Shown here piece after piece: positions 8,849-17,841 of a stretch of DNA of 64,000 nucleotides. Every line of letters starts with the position of its first letter. Position 1 is the first letter of the stretch. The notes under the pieces are model-generated. The model searched no databases, had not been told where the DNA came from, and saw nothing but the letters and a program-made list of their open reading frames with translations. The position numbers and the translations under genes were made by a program. Source of the stretch: an uncultured Verrucomicrobiota bacterium (GTDB taxonomy: Bacteria; Verrucomicrobiota; Verrucomicrobiia; Limisphaerales; UBA9464); the NCBI GenBank assembly GCA_903907995.1, contig CAIVQH010000023.1, positions 62,001-126,000 of the forward strand, written 5' to 3'.

Positions 8849-8862
8849 CGCCGTCCCGGTGC

Positions 8863-8937
8863 GCGAGATTAGCTCAGTGGTAGAGCATTCGCTTCACACG
8901 CGAGGGGTCGCAGGTTCAAACCCTGCATCTCGCACCA
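8863..8937 (+). tRNA. tRNA-Val(CAC)
   Basis: A complete cloverleaf. The 7-bp acceptor GCGAGAT pairs with ATCTCGC, the D arm contains AGCTCAGTGG, the anticodon loop TTCACAC gives anticodon CAC (codon GUG), and the T arm is GCAGG-TTCAAAC-CCTGC. The discriminator A and CCA are encoded. There is no intron. Confidence 0.97.
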
Positions 8938-9050
8938 TCCCGCCCCTGCCCCGCCGCCTCCCGGCTTGATCTTGTCCCAGTCCTTGCGCTTCCTCTTTGC
9001 TTTTCCGATCCGGGCCGGCAGGCACGGACACTGACATCGATATTCCGCCC

Positions 9051-9866
9051 ATGATCCGATCCGCCGTCACCATCTCGCTCGTTCCGGAATCCCGGGGCGG
9101 CCCTTTTGTCTTCTGGGATGACCTGGAGGCCGGTTGTGCGCAGGCCGCCGCGCTGGGGTTTGACGCTGTCGAAATCTTTCCCACCCACGCCGATGATCTC
9201 GACGGGCTCGCCCTGCGTGAGCTGCTGCGGAAGCACAACCTGCAACTCGCGGCGGTAGGCACCGGGGCCGGCTGGGTGCGCCGCAAGCTGCGCCTCACCG
9301 ATCCCGACCCGCACGTCCGCATGTGCGCCCGCGACTTCGTGGCGGCGGTGATTGATTTTGCCGGCGGCTTCGGCGTGCCGGCCATCCTCGGGTCCATGCA
9401 GGGCCGCTGGGGCGACGGGGTTTCCCGGGAACAGGCACTGGCGTGGCTGGCGGAGGAACTAGGCCAGCTGGCCCCGCGCGCCCACGCGCTCGACACCTGC
9501 CTCCTCTACGAGCCGCTGAACCGCTACGAGACCAACCTCTTCAACACCGTCGCCGATGCGCTGGAGTTCCTGCGGCCGCTCCGCACGCAGAACGTGAAGC
9601 TCCTCTGCGACCTCTTCCACATGGCCATCGAGGAGACCGACATCGCCGCCGCCCTGCGCCTCGCCGGACCGAAGCTCGGCCACGTCCATTTCGCCGATTC
9701 CAACCGGCGCGCCATCGGCTGGGGCCACACAGACATCGCTCCCATCGCCGCGACGCTCAAGGACATGGGCTACGACGGCTATGTGAGCGCCGAATGCTTC
9801 GCTCTCCCTGACAGCGATGCCGCCGCGCGCCAGACGATCGCAAGCTTCCGACGCTGGTTCAGGTGA
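9051..9866 (+). CDS. Sugar phosphate isomerase/epimerase (xylose-isomerase-like TIM barrel)
   Basis: A 271-residue protein from ATG 9051; an in-frame TTG 54 bases earlier is unlikely. It has the AP-endonuclease-2/hydroxypyruvate-isomerase barrel pattern: YEPLNRYETN (metal-binding Glu region), LCDLFHMAIEE, VHFADSNRRAIGWGHTD and a final YVSAECF with a ligand Glu. Members epimerise or isomerise ketoses. The next gene is an RbsD/FucU mutarotase, which suggests a small sugar-handling pair. Confidence 0.87.
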   Translation: MIRSAVTISLVPESRGGPFVFWDDLEAGCAQAAALGFDAVEIFPTHADDLDGLALRELLRKHNLQLAAVGTGAGWVRRKLRLTDPDPHVRMCARDFVAAVIDFAGGFGVPAILGSMQGRWGDGVSREQALAWLAEELGQLAPRAHALDTCLLYEPLNRYETNLFNTVADALEFLRPLRTQNVKLLCDLFHMAIEETDIAAALRLAGPKLGHVHFADSNRRAIGWGHTDIAPIAATLKDMGYDGYVSAECFALPDSDAAARQTIASFRRWFR

Positions 9867-9868
9867 AG

Positions 9869-9897
9869 GGAAGTTACGAGTTACGAGTTGCGAGTGG
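9869..9897 (+). repeat. Heptad tandem repeat after sugar isomerase gene
   Basis: Units of the AGTTACG type repeat with period 7, starting three bases after the stop codon. Confidence 0.68.
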
Positions 9898-9999
9898 ATG
9901 CAGCTCCGGGAGAGAGCGGTTCCACCCGCGCAGCATATTTTTCTCTGCCGAGCACCTTGAAAATCCGCAATGTGAGGCGTGCCGGTGGGTTAATCCTTG

Positions 10000-10034
10000 T
10001 TCCACCCTCCTCCTGTCTCCTCGCTGGCCACCTG
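10000..10034 (+). repeat. Pyrimidine-rich heptad repeat upstream of RbsD-like gene
   Basis: Degenerate 7-bp units (CTCCTCC, TGTCTCC) lie about 27 bases before the ATG of the mutarotase gene. Confidence 0.5.
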
Positions 10035-10060
10035 CACCGCTTTGGCTTTCACTCCCTCCC

Positions 10061-10507
10061 ATGCTGAACCACGCGCTCATCCATCCGGAGATCAACGCCA
10101 TTCTCGGACGCGCCGGCCATCATGCCAAGATCCTGATCGCCGACGGCAATTACCCGGTCTCAACCAAGAAGGGGCCGAACGCGCAGATCGTCCACCTGAA
10201 CCTCGCGCCCGGCTGCGTGACCGTCGCGCAGGTGCTGCGGGCGATCCTGAGCGCGGTGCCCATCGACTTTGTGAACACGATGGGCATCCCGGCGGATGAT
10301 TCATATGCGAAGTTCGGCGAGCCGCCCGTGTGGAGCGAGTTCCGCGAGATCGTGGCCGCGAGCAATCCGGCGCTGAAGCTGCAGCCGATCCTCAAGTGGG
10401 ATTTTTACAAGGCGGTGGAATCCGCCGACCACGTGCTGACCGTGCAGACCGGCGACCAGGCGCTGTGGGCGAATGTGCTGCTCACCCTCGGCTGCCGAAC
10501 GGCATAG
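10061..10507 (+). CDS. RbsD/FucU family sugar mutarotase-like protein
   Basis: A 148-residue protein starting MLNHALIHPEINAILGRAG. The pattern LxxAGHHAKILIADGNYP contains the conserved His20 and Asp of RbsD/FucU, and the C-terminus keeps VQTGDQALWANVLL. These enzymes interconvert sugar anomers (ribose pyranase, fucose mutarotase). The start was chosen because the upstream frame runs through repeat-derived sequence. Confidence 0.86.
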   Translation: MLNHALIHPEINAILGRAGHHAKILIADGNYPVSTKKGPNAQIVHLNLAPGCVTVAQVLRAILSAVPIDFVNTMGIPADDSYAKFGEPPVWSEFREIVAASNPALKLQPILKWDFYKAVESADHVLTVQTGDQALWANVLLTLGCRTA

Positions 10508-10530
10508 AAGGGGAAAAGGCGGGATTTAAT

Positions 10531-10594
10531 TTGGAAAACAGGAAAGCAGGAAAAGACAGAATGGAAGTGCTTCTTCCTGTGTTCCTGTTTTCCA
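10531..10594 (+). repeat. Inverted pair of octad repeats
   Basis: Three GGAAAACA-type 8-bp units are followed, after about 14 bases, by the reverse-complement array (TTCCTGTT-type units). Together they can form a long imperfect hairpin in the gap between the mutarotase gene and cstA. Confidence 0.62.
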
Positions 10595-10667
10595 GATTCA
10601 TCCTTCCCTCTGGCTATCGAATGCCTGCGCTTCCCTGCCGTGCGGCCCCTCAGTAGGCTCCCCGCCC

Positions 10668-13214
10668 ATGAAGCCGCTTTTGCGCACACTCGTCTGGCTG
10701 GCGGTGGCCGGCCTCGGTGCCTTCGCCTATTTCGTCCTCGCCACGCGCCGGGGAGAGCCGATCTCGTCCGCTTATCTCGTCGTCGCTGCTGTCTGCACCT
10801 ACGCGATCGGCTACCGGTTTTACTCGGCATGGCTCGCGGCGAAGGTGCTCACGCTGAATGACCGGCGCGCCACACCGTGCGAGGTGCATGAGGACGGCAA
10901 GGACTTCGTGAAGACGAATCCATGGATCGTCTTCGGCCATCACTTCGCCGCGATCTCGGGACCTGGGCCGCTTGTGGGACCGGTGTTGGCGGCGCAGTTT
11001 GGCTATCTGCCCAGCGCGCTGTGGCTGCTCATCGGCGTGGTGCTCGGCGGCGCGGTGCAGGACTTCGTGATCCTCGTGGCCTCGATGCGGCGGAACGGCA
11101 AGTCGCTCGGTCAGATGGTGCGCGAGGAGCTGAACTCCTTCGCCGGCGGCCTCGCACTGTTGGCGATCCTTGCCATCATGATCATCCTGCTGGCGGTGCT
11201 CGCCGTGATCGTGGTCAACGCGCTCGCGGAGAGCCCCTGGGGCGTCTTCACCGTGGGCGCGACCATTCCCATCGCGATGCTGATGGGCGGCTACCTGCGG
11301 TGGTTCCGCGTGGGCAAGACGCTGGAGGCCTCGGTGCTCGGCGTGCTGCTGCTGCTTGGGGCGGTCTGGGGCGGGCAATATGTCCACAGCCATGACACGA
11401 CGGCGAAACTCTTCACCTTCGCTGCCGAACCGCTGGCGTGGGGGATCATTGTGTACGGCATTGCGGCCAGCGTGCTGCCGGTGTGGCTGCTGCTGGCGCC
11501 GCGCGATTACCTGAGCACGTTCATGAAGCTCGGGACGATCATTGCCCTCGCCCTCGGGGTGCTGCTGGTGCTGCCGCTGCTGCACATGCCGGCGGTGACG
11601 AAGTTCGCCGACGGTTCCGGGCCGGTGGTGCCGGGCAAGCTGTTCCCGTTCTGCTTTATCACCATCGCGTGCGGCGCGATCAGCGGGTTTCACGCGCTGA
11701 TCGGCAGCGGCATCACGCCCAAGATCATCACCCGGGAACGTTACGCGCGACCGATCGGCTATGGCGCGATGTGCCTCGAATCACTCGTGGCAATCATGGC
11801 CCTCGTGGCGGCCTGCACGCTGGAACCGGGCGTCTATCTCGCGATGAACATCAAGGGCAGCCCCGAGGATGTGGCCAAGGTGGTTCAAAGCAGCGGCATG
11901 AAGTGGGCCGGCGAAGCCGAGATCCATTGGTCGGATCCGAAAGGTTCTTCTGAGCAGGTCACAGTAGTCGCCAGCAGCAGCATCGATGAAGCCGTGAGCC
12001 GAATCAAAGCGGCCGGCAACGAGCCATTCGCTATCAACTACCGTGAGATCCCAGCAAGTGTTTCAGCCGAACAGATGACCTCGCTCGCCGCGGCCGTCGG
12101 CGAGAAGTCGCTCTATGGCCGTACCGGCGGCGCGGCGACACTGGCGGTGGGCATGGCGAACATCTTTTCGAAGCTGACCCACGGGCGCTGGCTCGATCTC
12201 TGGTACCACTTCGCCATTATGTTCGAGGCGCTGTTCATCCTCACCACGTTGGATGCCGGCACACGCGTCGGACGCTATCTGCTCCAGGATTTTCTCGGGC
12301 ATCTTTGGAAGCCACTCGGCGACACCCGCTCGATGGTTTCCGGCGTCCTGGCCAGCGTGCTGATCGTGGCCGGCTGGGGCTTTGTGCTCATCAGCGCCGT
12401 GCGGAATCCCGATGGTGGCACCAAGGCGCTCTGGCCGATCTTCGGCATCGCCAACCAGCTGCTTGCCGCCATCGCGCTCTGCCTCGCGACGACCATCCTG
12501 CTGAAGAAAGGATTGGGGGGAACTTCGAATGGCGAACTTCGAACAGCGAGCGACGGTCGGCGGTCGGCGAAACTTGCGTTGGTGACTTTGATTCCGTTGC
12601 TGTGGCTGCTCACGGTCACCTTCACGGCGGGCTGGCAGAAGATGTTCCACGAATCGCCGCGCATTGGTTTTCGGGCAGGTTTGAAGGCCGCCGAAGACAA
12701 GCGGCCGGCCGTGGAAGCGGCGTTCGCCGAAGCGCAGGCGAAGGGAGATCCAGCCGTGCTCAAGAAGGCGCAAACTGCGCTCAAAGCCAACGAGCTCGCC
12801 CGGTTCAACAACCGTTTCGACTTCGCCATCACCGGGCTCTTTCTCGCCTTCGCGAGTGCGATGGTCCTGGTGTCGGTCTGGGAGTGGCTGCGGCTGCTGC
12901 TCGGCTCCAAGCTGGCCGAACTGAGGGAGTCCGAGGCGGTCTGGCTGCCGGACCATGCCGTGCGGGAAGGCCGTTCCGGAGCGGCACTGGGCGTTGCCGC
13001 CATTGCTTTTGCCCTGCTCAAGGAATGGTCTGGCGAATCCGCCGTGGACCGGGCCCAGGCCGCCGCTGCGGCCTGCGCCTGCGTGACGCCGGCCGCGCCC
13101 CGGCTGCTGATTGATGTGCCCGAGGTCCGCACCGCTGTCGAACGCACCGAACGGAAGCAGGCCTACGTGACCGCCGCCGAGCAGCGTTTCGAGGGCATCA
13201 ACCGATGCTGCTGA
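10668..13214 (+). CDS. cstA: Carbon starvation protein CstA (peptide/pyruvate transporter family)
   Basis: An 848-residue polytopic membrane protein of the CstA family; E. coli CstA is about 700. The hallmark NPWIVFGHHFAAISGPGPL lies near residue 85 and FHALIGSGITPKII near 345. Many transmembrane helices are visible. Extra length comes from a soluble insert near residues 395-470 (SGMKWAGEAEIHW and following), a linker at about 617-635 encoded by a 7-bp tandem repeat (12520-12568), a charged loop near 665-710, and a hydrophilic tail rich in Ala and Cys. CstA homologues import peptides or pyruvate under carbon limitation. Confidence 0.92.
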   Translation: MKPLLRTLVWLAVAGLGAFAYFVLATRRGEPISSAYLVVAAVCTYAIGYRFYSAWLAAKVLTLNDRRATPCEVHEDGKDFVKTNPWIVFGHHFAAISGPGPLVGPVLAAQFGYLPSALWLLIGVVLGGAVQDFVILVASMRRNGKSLGQMVREELNSFAGGLALLAILAIMIILLAVLAVIVVNALAESPWGVFTVGATIPIAMLMGGYLRWFRVGKTLEASVLGVLLLLGAVWGGQYVHSHDTTAKLFTFAAEPLAWGIIVYGIAASVLPVWLLLAPRDYLSTFMKLGTIIALALGVLLVLPLLHMPAVTKFADGSGPVVPGKLFPFCFITIACGAISGFHALIGSGITPKIITRERYARPIGYGAMCLESLVAIMALVAACTLEPGVYLAMNIKGSPEDVAKVVQSSGMKWAGEAEIHWSDPKGSSEQVTVVASSSIDEAVSRIKAAGNEPFAINYREIPASVSAEQMTSLAAAVGEKSLYGRTGGAATLAVGMANIFSKLTHGRWLDLWYHFAIMFEALFILTTLDAGTRVGRYLLQDFLGHLWKPLGDTRSMVSGVLASVLIVAGWGFVLISAVRNPDGGTKALWPIFGIANQLLAAIALCLATTILLKKGLGGTSNGELRTASDGRRSAKLALVTLIPLLWLLTVTFTAGWQKMFHESPRIGFRAGLKAAEDKRPAVEAAFAEAQAKGDPAVLKKAQTALKANELARFNNRFDFAITGLFLAFASAMVLVSVWEWLRLLLGSKLAELRESEAVWLPDHAVREGRSGAALGVAAIAFALLKEWSGESAVDRAQAAAAACACVTPAAPRLLIDVPEVRTAVERTERKQAYVTAAEQRFEGINRCC
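12520..12568 (+). repeat. Heptad tandem repeat inside cstA
   Basis: Seven consecutive 7-bp units (GAACTTC twice, GAATGGC, GGTCGGC twice and relatives) are translated in frame as a loop between two membrane helices. Confidence 0.72.
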
Positions 13215-13895
13215 TTCAGTGGGTGCCGGGATGCGTGAAGTCGGCGGGCAGCTCCCGTCCTTCCTCCGGTTTCTTTTTTCGCCAGTGACCGGATGGAAAT
13301 TAGAAGGAGGACGGGTGGAACACGCCGTCCAACTCTGAGGGCCGGGGCCTCGCGCCGGAGATCCCATGCCCTTTTTCTTCGCGAGCCGCCCGATCCTACT
13401 TCGGCCTTGGAGGGATTGCGCTCCTGCGCTTCGTCAGGGGGCAACCCGCGGAGAAATCGGACCGCTCAGGGCCGGCCAAAATCGGGTCAGTTTTTCCCAA
13501 GCGATGTGGAGCCTGAACGCGTACCCAGGCGCGATGCTCTAATTGCTGGAGCAACTCGGCTCTAGCGGGGCGTGGATCAGCATGTGGAACTGACCTTTGC
13601 CCCGGCGGCCCGGTTCCACCTTCGCATACCAATCAGACTTCATGCACTGACCCGATGGTATCCGTTTGGGGAAACCAAACATCTGCAACACCACTTCGCC
13701 AAGTTCTTCGGCCTGATACCGGCACGGGCAGCAAACGGCAGGGAGGAAAATGACGGATGGGCGAGGAAAGCGCCGGCCTCAAGGAAGGGGTGGGGGGTGC
13801 AGCCGTCAGAGGTGAGAGGCAGTTCGCCGCACGTTGGCAAAGTGAGCAGACGGGGAGCATTCCCGTCCGGCTCACCTCAAAAGAAGGATTATCCG
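13215..13895 (+). other. 681-bp gap without a supported gene
   Basis: Short open frames exist on both strands, but none has a recognisable domain or plausible start. Part of the segment (13640-13790) reads like degraded coding sequence, though I cannot name it. A purine-rich tract near 13880 gives the ribosome-binding site of the next gene. Confidence 0.4.
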
Positions 13896-14327
13896 ATGAA
13901 AACAATGACACCAAAATGGGTCTGGCTCGCAGTGGTCGTCGGGTCAGTCGTAGTCGGGGCGTTCATAGAAGCGGCCGAGCCGGATCAGCGGCGGCTTGCG
14001 AACCAGGCGTTCATGCGACAGAAGCTGGCCCTTTCCCAGGGCATTCTGGAAGGGCTGACGCTGGAGAAATTCAACCTGGTGACCGGCAACGCGCTCCGCC
14101 TGCGGAACCTGAGCATCAGCAACGTTTGGACCACAGCCGGTTCACCGGACTACCGCCGGAACCTCACCAATTTCCAGGCAAGCATCGACGGCCTGTACAC
14201 GGCCGCCATCGACCAGAATCTCGACCGCGCCACCGAAGCCTATGCGAAAGTTGCGAGGAGCTCTGTGGAGTGCCACCGCCAGGTCCGCCTTGACCGGCAC
14301 CTGCGCACCGTCGTCCCGCCGAAATGA
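13896..14327 (+). CDS. Secreted cytochrome-c-like protein with a damaged haem motif
   Basis: A 143-residue protein with an N-terminal membrane/signal segment (WVWLAVVVGSVVVGAFIEA). The body resembles a planctomycete/verrucomicrobial cytochrome family with the order KLALSQGILEGLTLEKF, then LxNLSxSxxW, then a C-terminal haem site. Here the site reads SVECH (S123, C126, H127) where the family expects CxxCH, so the first haem-binding Cys is a Ser; one base change would restore it. A good AAGG ribosome-binding site precedes ATG 13896. It may bind haem by one thioether, be non-functional, or contain a base error. Confidence 0.68.
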   Translation: MKTMTPKWVWLAVVVGSVVVGAFIEAAEPDQRRLANQAFMRQKLALSQGILEGLTLEKFNLVTGNALRLRNLSISNVWTTAGSPDYRRNLTNFQASIDGLYTAAIDQNLDRATEAYAKVARSSVECHRQVRLDRHLRTVVPPK

Positions 14328-14393
14328 CCCACGGTGGACCGGCGGTGCCGGTCTGCCCGCACCTCTTGGATCGGATTATCGAATCGAATTGCC

Positions 14394-14990
14394 ATGAAAA
14401 CAGCCCTCCCCCCAGCTGCCCCTCCCTCGGCACCGCTGCCGACAACCTACCAAGGGGCCTTTCCCGGCCCGGTTCTCCGTAACACCATCAAGCCGGTCAT
14501 CGTTTACGATGACCTCGAAGCCGGCCAGTGTGCAATGCAGACGGCCGCCCGGCTGCTCAACAAGGCGGTGGTGGAAGCCGATACCAAGACGGTCTTCTGG
14601 CATTTCAACCTGCTGGAGTATCCGAACTGGCGGATCTGGGCCACCGCCGACGTGCTCAATGCGGATCTGCTGATCATCGCCACGCACACCGAGTCCGGCC
14701 TGCCCGGCAACGTGGCCCGTTGGCTGCAGGACTGCTTCACCCAGCAGCCGGACTTGAACTGTGCGGTCGTCGCCCTGTTCGGCCGTCCCGGCAACTATGA
14801 CGGTGCCCAATCGCCTCGCCTCCAGCTGGTGCGGCAGATTGTCGAGGGGGCGGGCCTCAATTTTTTCGCGCCCGGAATCCAGCAGGGAGACTCGTGTGAT
14901 TTCATGACTGAGAACCTCCACGAACGGGAGGAGACCATCACACCGACCCTGTCGGGGATTCTCCGGCGGGCGGATTGCCGGACACCCTGA
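14394..14990 (+). CDS. Hypothetical protein, alpha/beta fold
   Basis: A 198-residue protein from ATG 14394. After a proline-rich N-terminus it shows alternating strands and helices (IKPVIVYDDLEAGQCAM, VFWHFNLLEYPNW, ADLLIIATHTESGLPGNV, CAVVALFG), which suggests a flavodoxin-like or Rossmann-like sandwich. No nucleotide-binding motif is clear. It follows the cytochrome-like gene by 66 bases and overlaps the next frame by 16 bases. I do not recognise the family. Confidence 0.7.
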   Translation: MKTALPPAAPPSAPLPTTYQGAFPGPVLRNTIKPVIVYDDLEAGQCAMQTAARLLNKAVVEADTKTVFWHFNLLEYPNWRIWATADVLNADLLIIATHTESGLPGNVARWLQDCFTQQPDLNCAVVALFGRPGNYDGAQSPRLQLVRQIVEGAGLNFFAPGIQQGDSCDFMTENLHEREETITPTLSGILRRADCRTP

Positions 14991-15328
14991 TTTCAGCCCG
15001 TTTCGTCCGCACTCACATCCCTCACACTCATTCCTGTCCTGCCAGGCTCTCCCGTTACACCGTTGAATTCGCCCTGCCCACCCACCAGCACCCGCCGAAC
15101 AGCCAGCACCGCACGGACGACCCGGTCGCGCTGAAGGAGTTCCTGAGCGAGCTGCTGGAACGCGGGCTGAAGATCGCCGCCATCCATCACGACGGCGTGG
15201 ACCTGCCGTCCGCCCAGTTTGACCTGCTGGTGAAGGATGCCGCCCGGATGCTGGCAGCCCGGCGGATCTGCCATTCGCTCGGGATCAACACCGACGAGGA
15301 GCGCTATCGCTTCGGCTTCAGCGCGTAG
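14975..15328 (+). CDS. Small hypothetical protein, start uncertain
   Basis: The open frame begins at a TTG overlapping the previous gene; the convincing coding part begins near 15050 (SRYTVEFALPTHQ). The rest is amphipathic helix (ALKEFLSELLERGLKIAAIH, then FDLLVKDAARMLAARRICHS). No Met or Val codon gives a better start in the conserved part, so the N-terminus is open. Position suggests co-transcription with the preceding gene. Function unknown. Confidence 0.5.
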   Translation: MPDTLISARFVRTHIPHTHSCPARLSRYTVEFALPTHQHPPNSQHRTDDPVALKEFLSELLERGLKIAAIHHDGVDLPSAQFDLLVKDAARMLAARRICHSLGINTDEERYRFGFSA

Positions 15329-15420
15329 GCGGGTGCACCTGAAGACCCAGGCGTCATAGTTCTGGAGCAGTCAGGGTGACCTTTTGCTGTGAGCGATGCA
15401 GCAACGCTGCTGGCCCCGCC

Positions 15421-16683
15421 CTACTTCTCCGCCTTGAAGGGGTTGCGTTCGGGTGGTTCGTCGTGGGGCACCAGGCCGAGGAAGCGGCGCAGGACCAGGT
15501 TCACGGCCGGGTTTTTATGGCGCGCCCAGAAATGCATCGGCACCGGCTTGGCGCCGATGCGAGCCTTGGGCTCCAGCGCGGTTCGGCCGAGCGAAAGCCG
15601 CCGGCAGCCTAGCTCAAGGGCATGCGGTACAGTGGTCTGCAGCAGGCCGAGATAGAGCGGGATGCCCGTTTCGGCGACGGCCCGGTCGAAACCGATGTGG
15701 TAACCCACCGCCAAGTCGCCATCGCGCACGGTGGTGATGAATCCCAGGATTTCCCCTTCGCGCCGCGCCACGGTGCAACGGAACCCACCCCCCGCGCACT
15801 GTGCGAGGGCCGGCAGGTAGGACGCAGGGGCCGTCACCGGGCGCAGCGAGGCATTGGCCTGAACCGCCAGATACAGCTCGTGCAGCCGCCCGGCATGAGG
15901 GGCGAGATCGGTCAGGGGTTCCAGGGTGACACCGGCTTCCGCGAGCTTCTTGAAGACCTGTTTGAAAGCGTTGCGATATTTCGCATCCAGCCGCGCGAGG
16001 TAATCGTCGAGGGAACGCCAGGCGGGAGCCAGTTCCAGCACCATGTCGGGATCGGTCTCCGCCGGGCGATAGCTGAAGCCGCGCAATGACTCCACCCCGG
16101 GCTGGTCGGTGGGGCCCATGTCCTTCACCACCACCAGGCTGGTGTCGCCCAGCAGTTTTTCAGCCCGCCGCATACGGTAGAGCGCCTCGGCCACCGCCGG
16201 CCACAAGATGGCCGGATCTTCGCCGGGCGCAAAGGCCACCCCATGCCGTCCCCAGGTAAGCAGGTTGCCGCAGACGAGCACGCGTTCGCGGACATTCTCG
16301 CCCAGCCGCCGGGCGGAGGCCTTCACCGCGCGTTCCAAAAGGCGCCGTTTGGCCACCACCTCCGGCCGGGCCGGCGGACGCATCATCCGGCCCCCCTCAA
16401 CGGTAACGATCTGGGCGGCGAGCGCCGCCACCGGAAAGTCCTCGCGGAAGATCAGGGCGTAGCGGTGGGTCAGATTGGAGGGCGCGTGGTGCTCGGCGAG
16501 CTGCAGGTATTCGCGCGAAAGGAAGAGGCTGCTGGCGGTGGTTGCGGCGGCCCAGGCGGCGGCATCGAGGTAGCCGATGCGCTCGGCAAAGGCAAAGCCC
16601 AGCCCGGTGGACCGGTGCCGCTCGAAATGGCGGTCCCGCGCGGCGGAAACCCGGGTCACCAGCCTCGGTACGGGAAATTTCAT
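15421..16683 (-). CDS. GNAT-fold acyltransferase of the peptidogalycan/FemAB-like type
   Basis: A 420-residue protein. The C-terminal half has the FemAB/DUF482-like arrangement: SLDDYLARLDAKYRNAFKQV, then LHELYLAVQANASLR, GEILGFITTVRDGDLAVGYH, and ELGCRRLSLGRTALEPKARI, which together resemble a double GNAT domain. Such proteins attach aminoacyl or acyl groups to cell-wall or lipid acceptors. It is convergent with the preceding gene. The substrate cannot be read from sequence. Confidence 0.75.
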   Translation of the reverse strand: MKFPVPRLVTRVSAARDRHFERHRSTGLGFAFAERIGYLDAAAWAAATTASSLFLSREYLQLAEHHAPSNLTHRYALIFREDFPVAALAAQIVTVEGGRMMRPPARPEVVAKRRLLERAVKASARRLGENVRERVLVCGNLLTWGRHGVAFAPGEDPAILWPAVAEALYRMRRAEKLLGDTSLVVVKDMGPTDQPGVESLRGFSYRPAETDPDMVLELAPAWRSLDDYLARLDAKYRNAFKQVFKKLAEAGVTLEPLTDLAPHAGRLHELYLAVQANASLRPVTAPASYLPALAQCAGGGFRCTVARREGEILGFITTVRDGDLAVGYHIGFDRAVAETGIPLYLGLLQTTVPHALELGCRRLSLGRTALEPKARIGAKPVPMHFWARHKNPAVNLVLRRFLGLVPHDEPPERNPFKAEK

Positions 16684-17063
16684 GGCGTGGTGGACAGCGA
16701 ACCTTTCGGTTCCGTTCAGCGTAGAATGAGGGAAGTGAAATTTTTTGTTACGAAGTGCCGGATGATGGGGATTGGATGATGAGAGGCGTGGTGGCGGGGC
16801 AGATCAGTTAGAGCCCAGTCACCTCCTCGCCTGCGAGCGCGGTGGAAGTGGTTGTTACCTCGGAGCCGGAAAACGGTGCGGTTTTATGAGGGCTGACTGG
16901 CCCCAGAAAGATGACCAGCCTTGAACATCTGCCGGCGGTCGGCGTCAAAAGCCGGTCCAAAACGAAAAAATTGTGAAACACCGGGCCGGTGACTGTGTCC
17001 TTGACCTGTGGCGCCGCCGGACGGCTGATAGGCCGTGAAGCACCGAACGGAGCCCTTTGATTT
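16684..17063 (+). other. 380-bp intergenic region upstream of pseudopilin gene
   Basis: No gene is supported. It contains the divergent control region for the GNAT-type gene (minus) and the pseudopilin (plus). I see no convincing -35/-10 pair. Confidence 0.4.
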
Positions 17064-17813
17064 ATGAATTCGCCCGCGTCCCGCACCGACGGTACCAGCC
17101 GCCCCGCAGCCCTTCGCGCCTTCACGCTCATCGAGATGCTGGTGGTCATCGCGATCATCGCCATCCTCGCCGCGCTCCTGCTGTCCTCCCTGGCCAACGC
17201 CAAGGCCAAGGCCAGCAGTATCAAGTGCTTGAACAACAACAAGCAGCTCGGCCTGTCATTGACCATGTATGCCAGCGATCACAACGATTCGTTTCCCGCC
17301 CGTCGCGAATCGCCCGAGGCCTGGATGACGATGCTGCTGCCCTACTACAAGGTTCCGGACATCCTGAAGTGCCCGGCCGACACCTATCCGTGGATTCCCG
17401 GCCTGGACCTGACCAACAAGCTGCTGGTCCAGCGCAGCTACATCATCAACGGGTTCAACGACTGGTTTCAGGTGCACCTGTCCACGAACGACTACAACAA
17501 GTTCCAGCAATGGACCTGGCCCGTGGGCATGAAGGAGAGCGACATCCCGCTGCCGTCGGAAACCATCGTCTTCGGCGAGAAGAAAAAAGGGTCACCGCAC
17601 GTCCATATGGATTTCAGCCAGGGTGCCGGCAATGATGTCGAGGAGGTGGACCAGAACAAGCACCGCTACAGCGGCGGGATACGGTCGGGGGGCTCCAACT
17701 TCGCCTTCGCCGATGGCAGCTCGCGGTTCCTGAAGTACGGCCAGTCCCTGAACCCGGTGAACCTCTGGGCCGTGGTGGATGTCTGGCGTAATGCCCCGAC
17801 GAAGCTGCCCTGA
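17064..17813 (+). CDS. Type II secretion-like pseudopilin (prepilin-type N-terminus, H-X9-DG type)
   Basis: A 249-residue protein with a classic prepilin methylation/cleavage site: a short basic leader, then [20 protein letters not shown] at about residues 19-38, followed by a globular domain. Cys residues occur in [12 protein letters not shown] and [10 protein letters not shown]. The C-terminal [16 protein letters not shown] is typical of the very large verrucomicrobial/planctomycete pseudopilin family. It would be cleaved by PilD at the inner membrane. The CotH gene starts 28 bases downstream and is probably co-transcribed. Confidence 0.9.
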   Translation: MNSPASRTDGTSRPAALRAFTLIEMLVVIAIIAILAALLLSSLANAKAKASSIKCLNNNKQLGLSLTMYASDHNDSFPARRESPEAWMTMLLPYYKVPDILKCPADTYPWIPGLDLTNKLLVQRSYIINGFNDWFQVHLSTNDYNKFQQWTWPVGMKESDIPLPSETIVFGEKKKGSPHVHMDFSQGAGNDVEEVDQNKHRYSGGIRSGGSNFAFADGSSRFLKYGQSLNPVNLWAVVDVWRNAPTKLP

Positions 17814-17841
17814 ACTGCTCCCGCCCGTCTTTCTGCGGTCC

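Noticed and set aside
10650-11693. 347-codon minus-strand open frame
   Set aside because: Antisense to cstA, His/Arg/Gln-rich low-complexity product with no domain.
16808-17266. 152-codon minus-strand open frame upstream of the pseudopilin gene
   Set aside because: It overlaps the pseudopilin N-terminus in antisense and has no recognisable domain.
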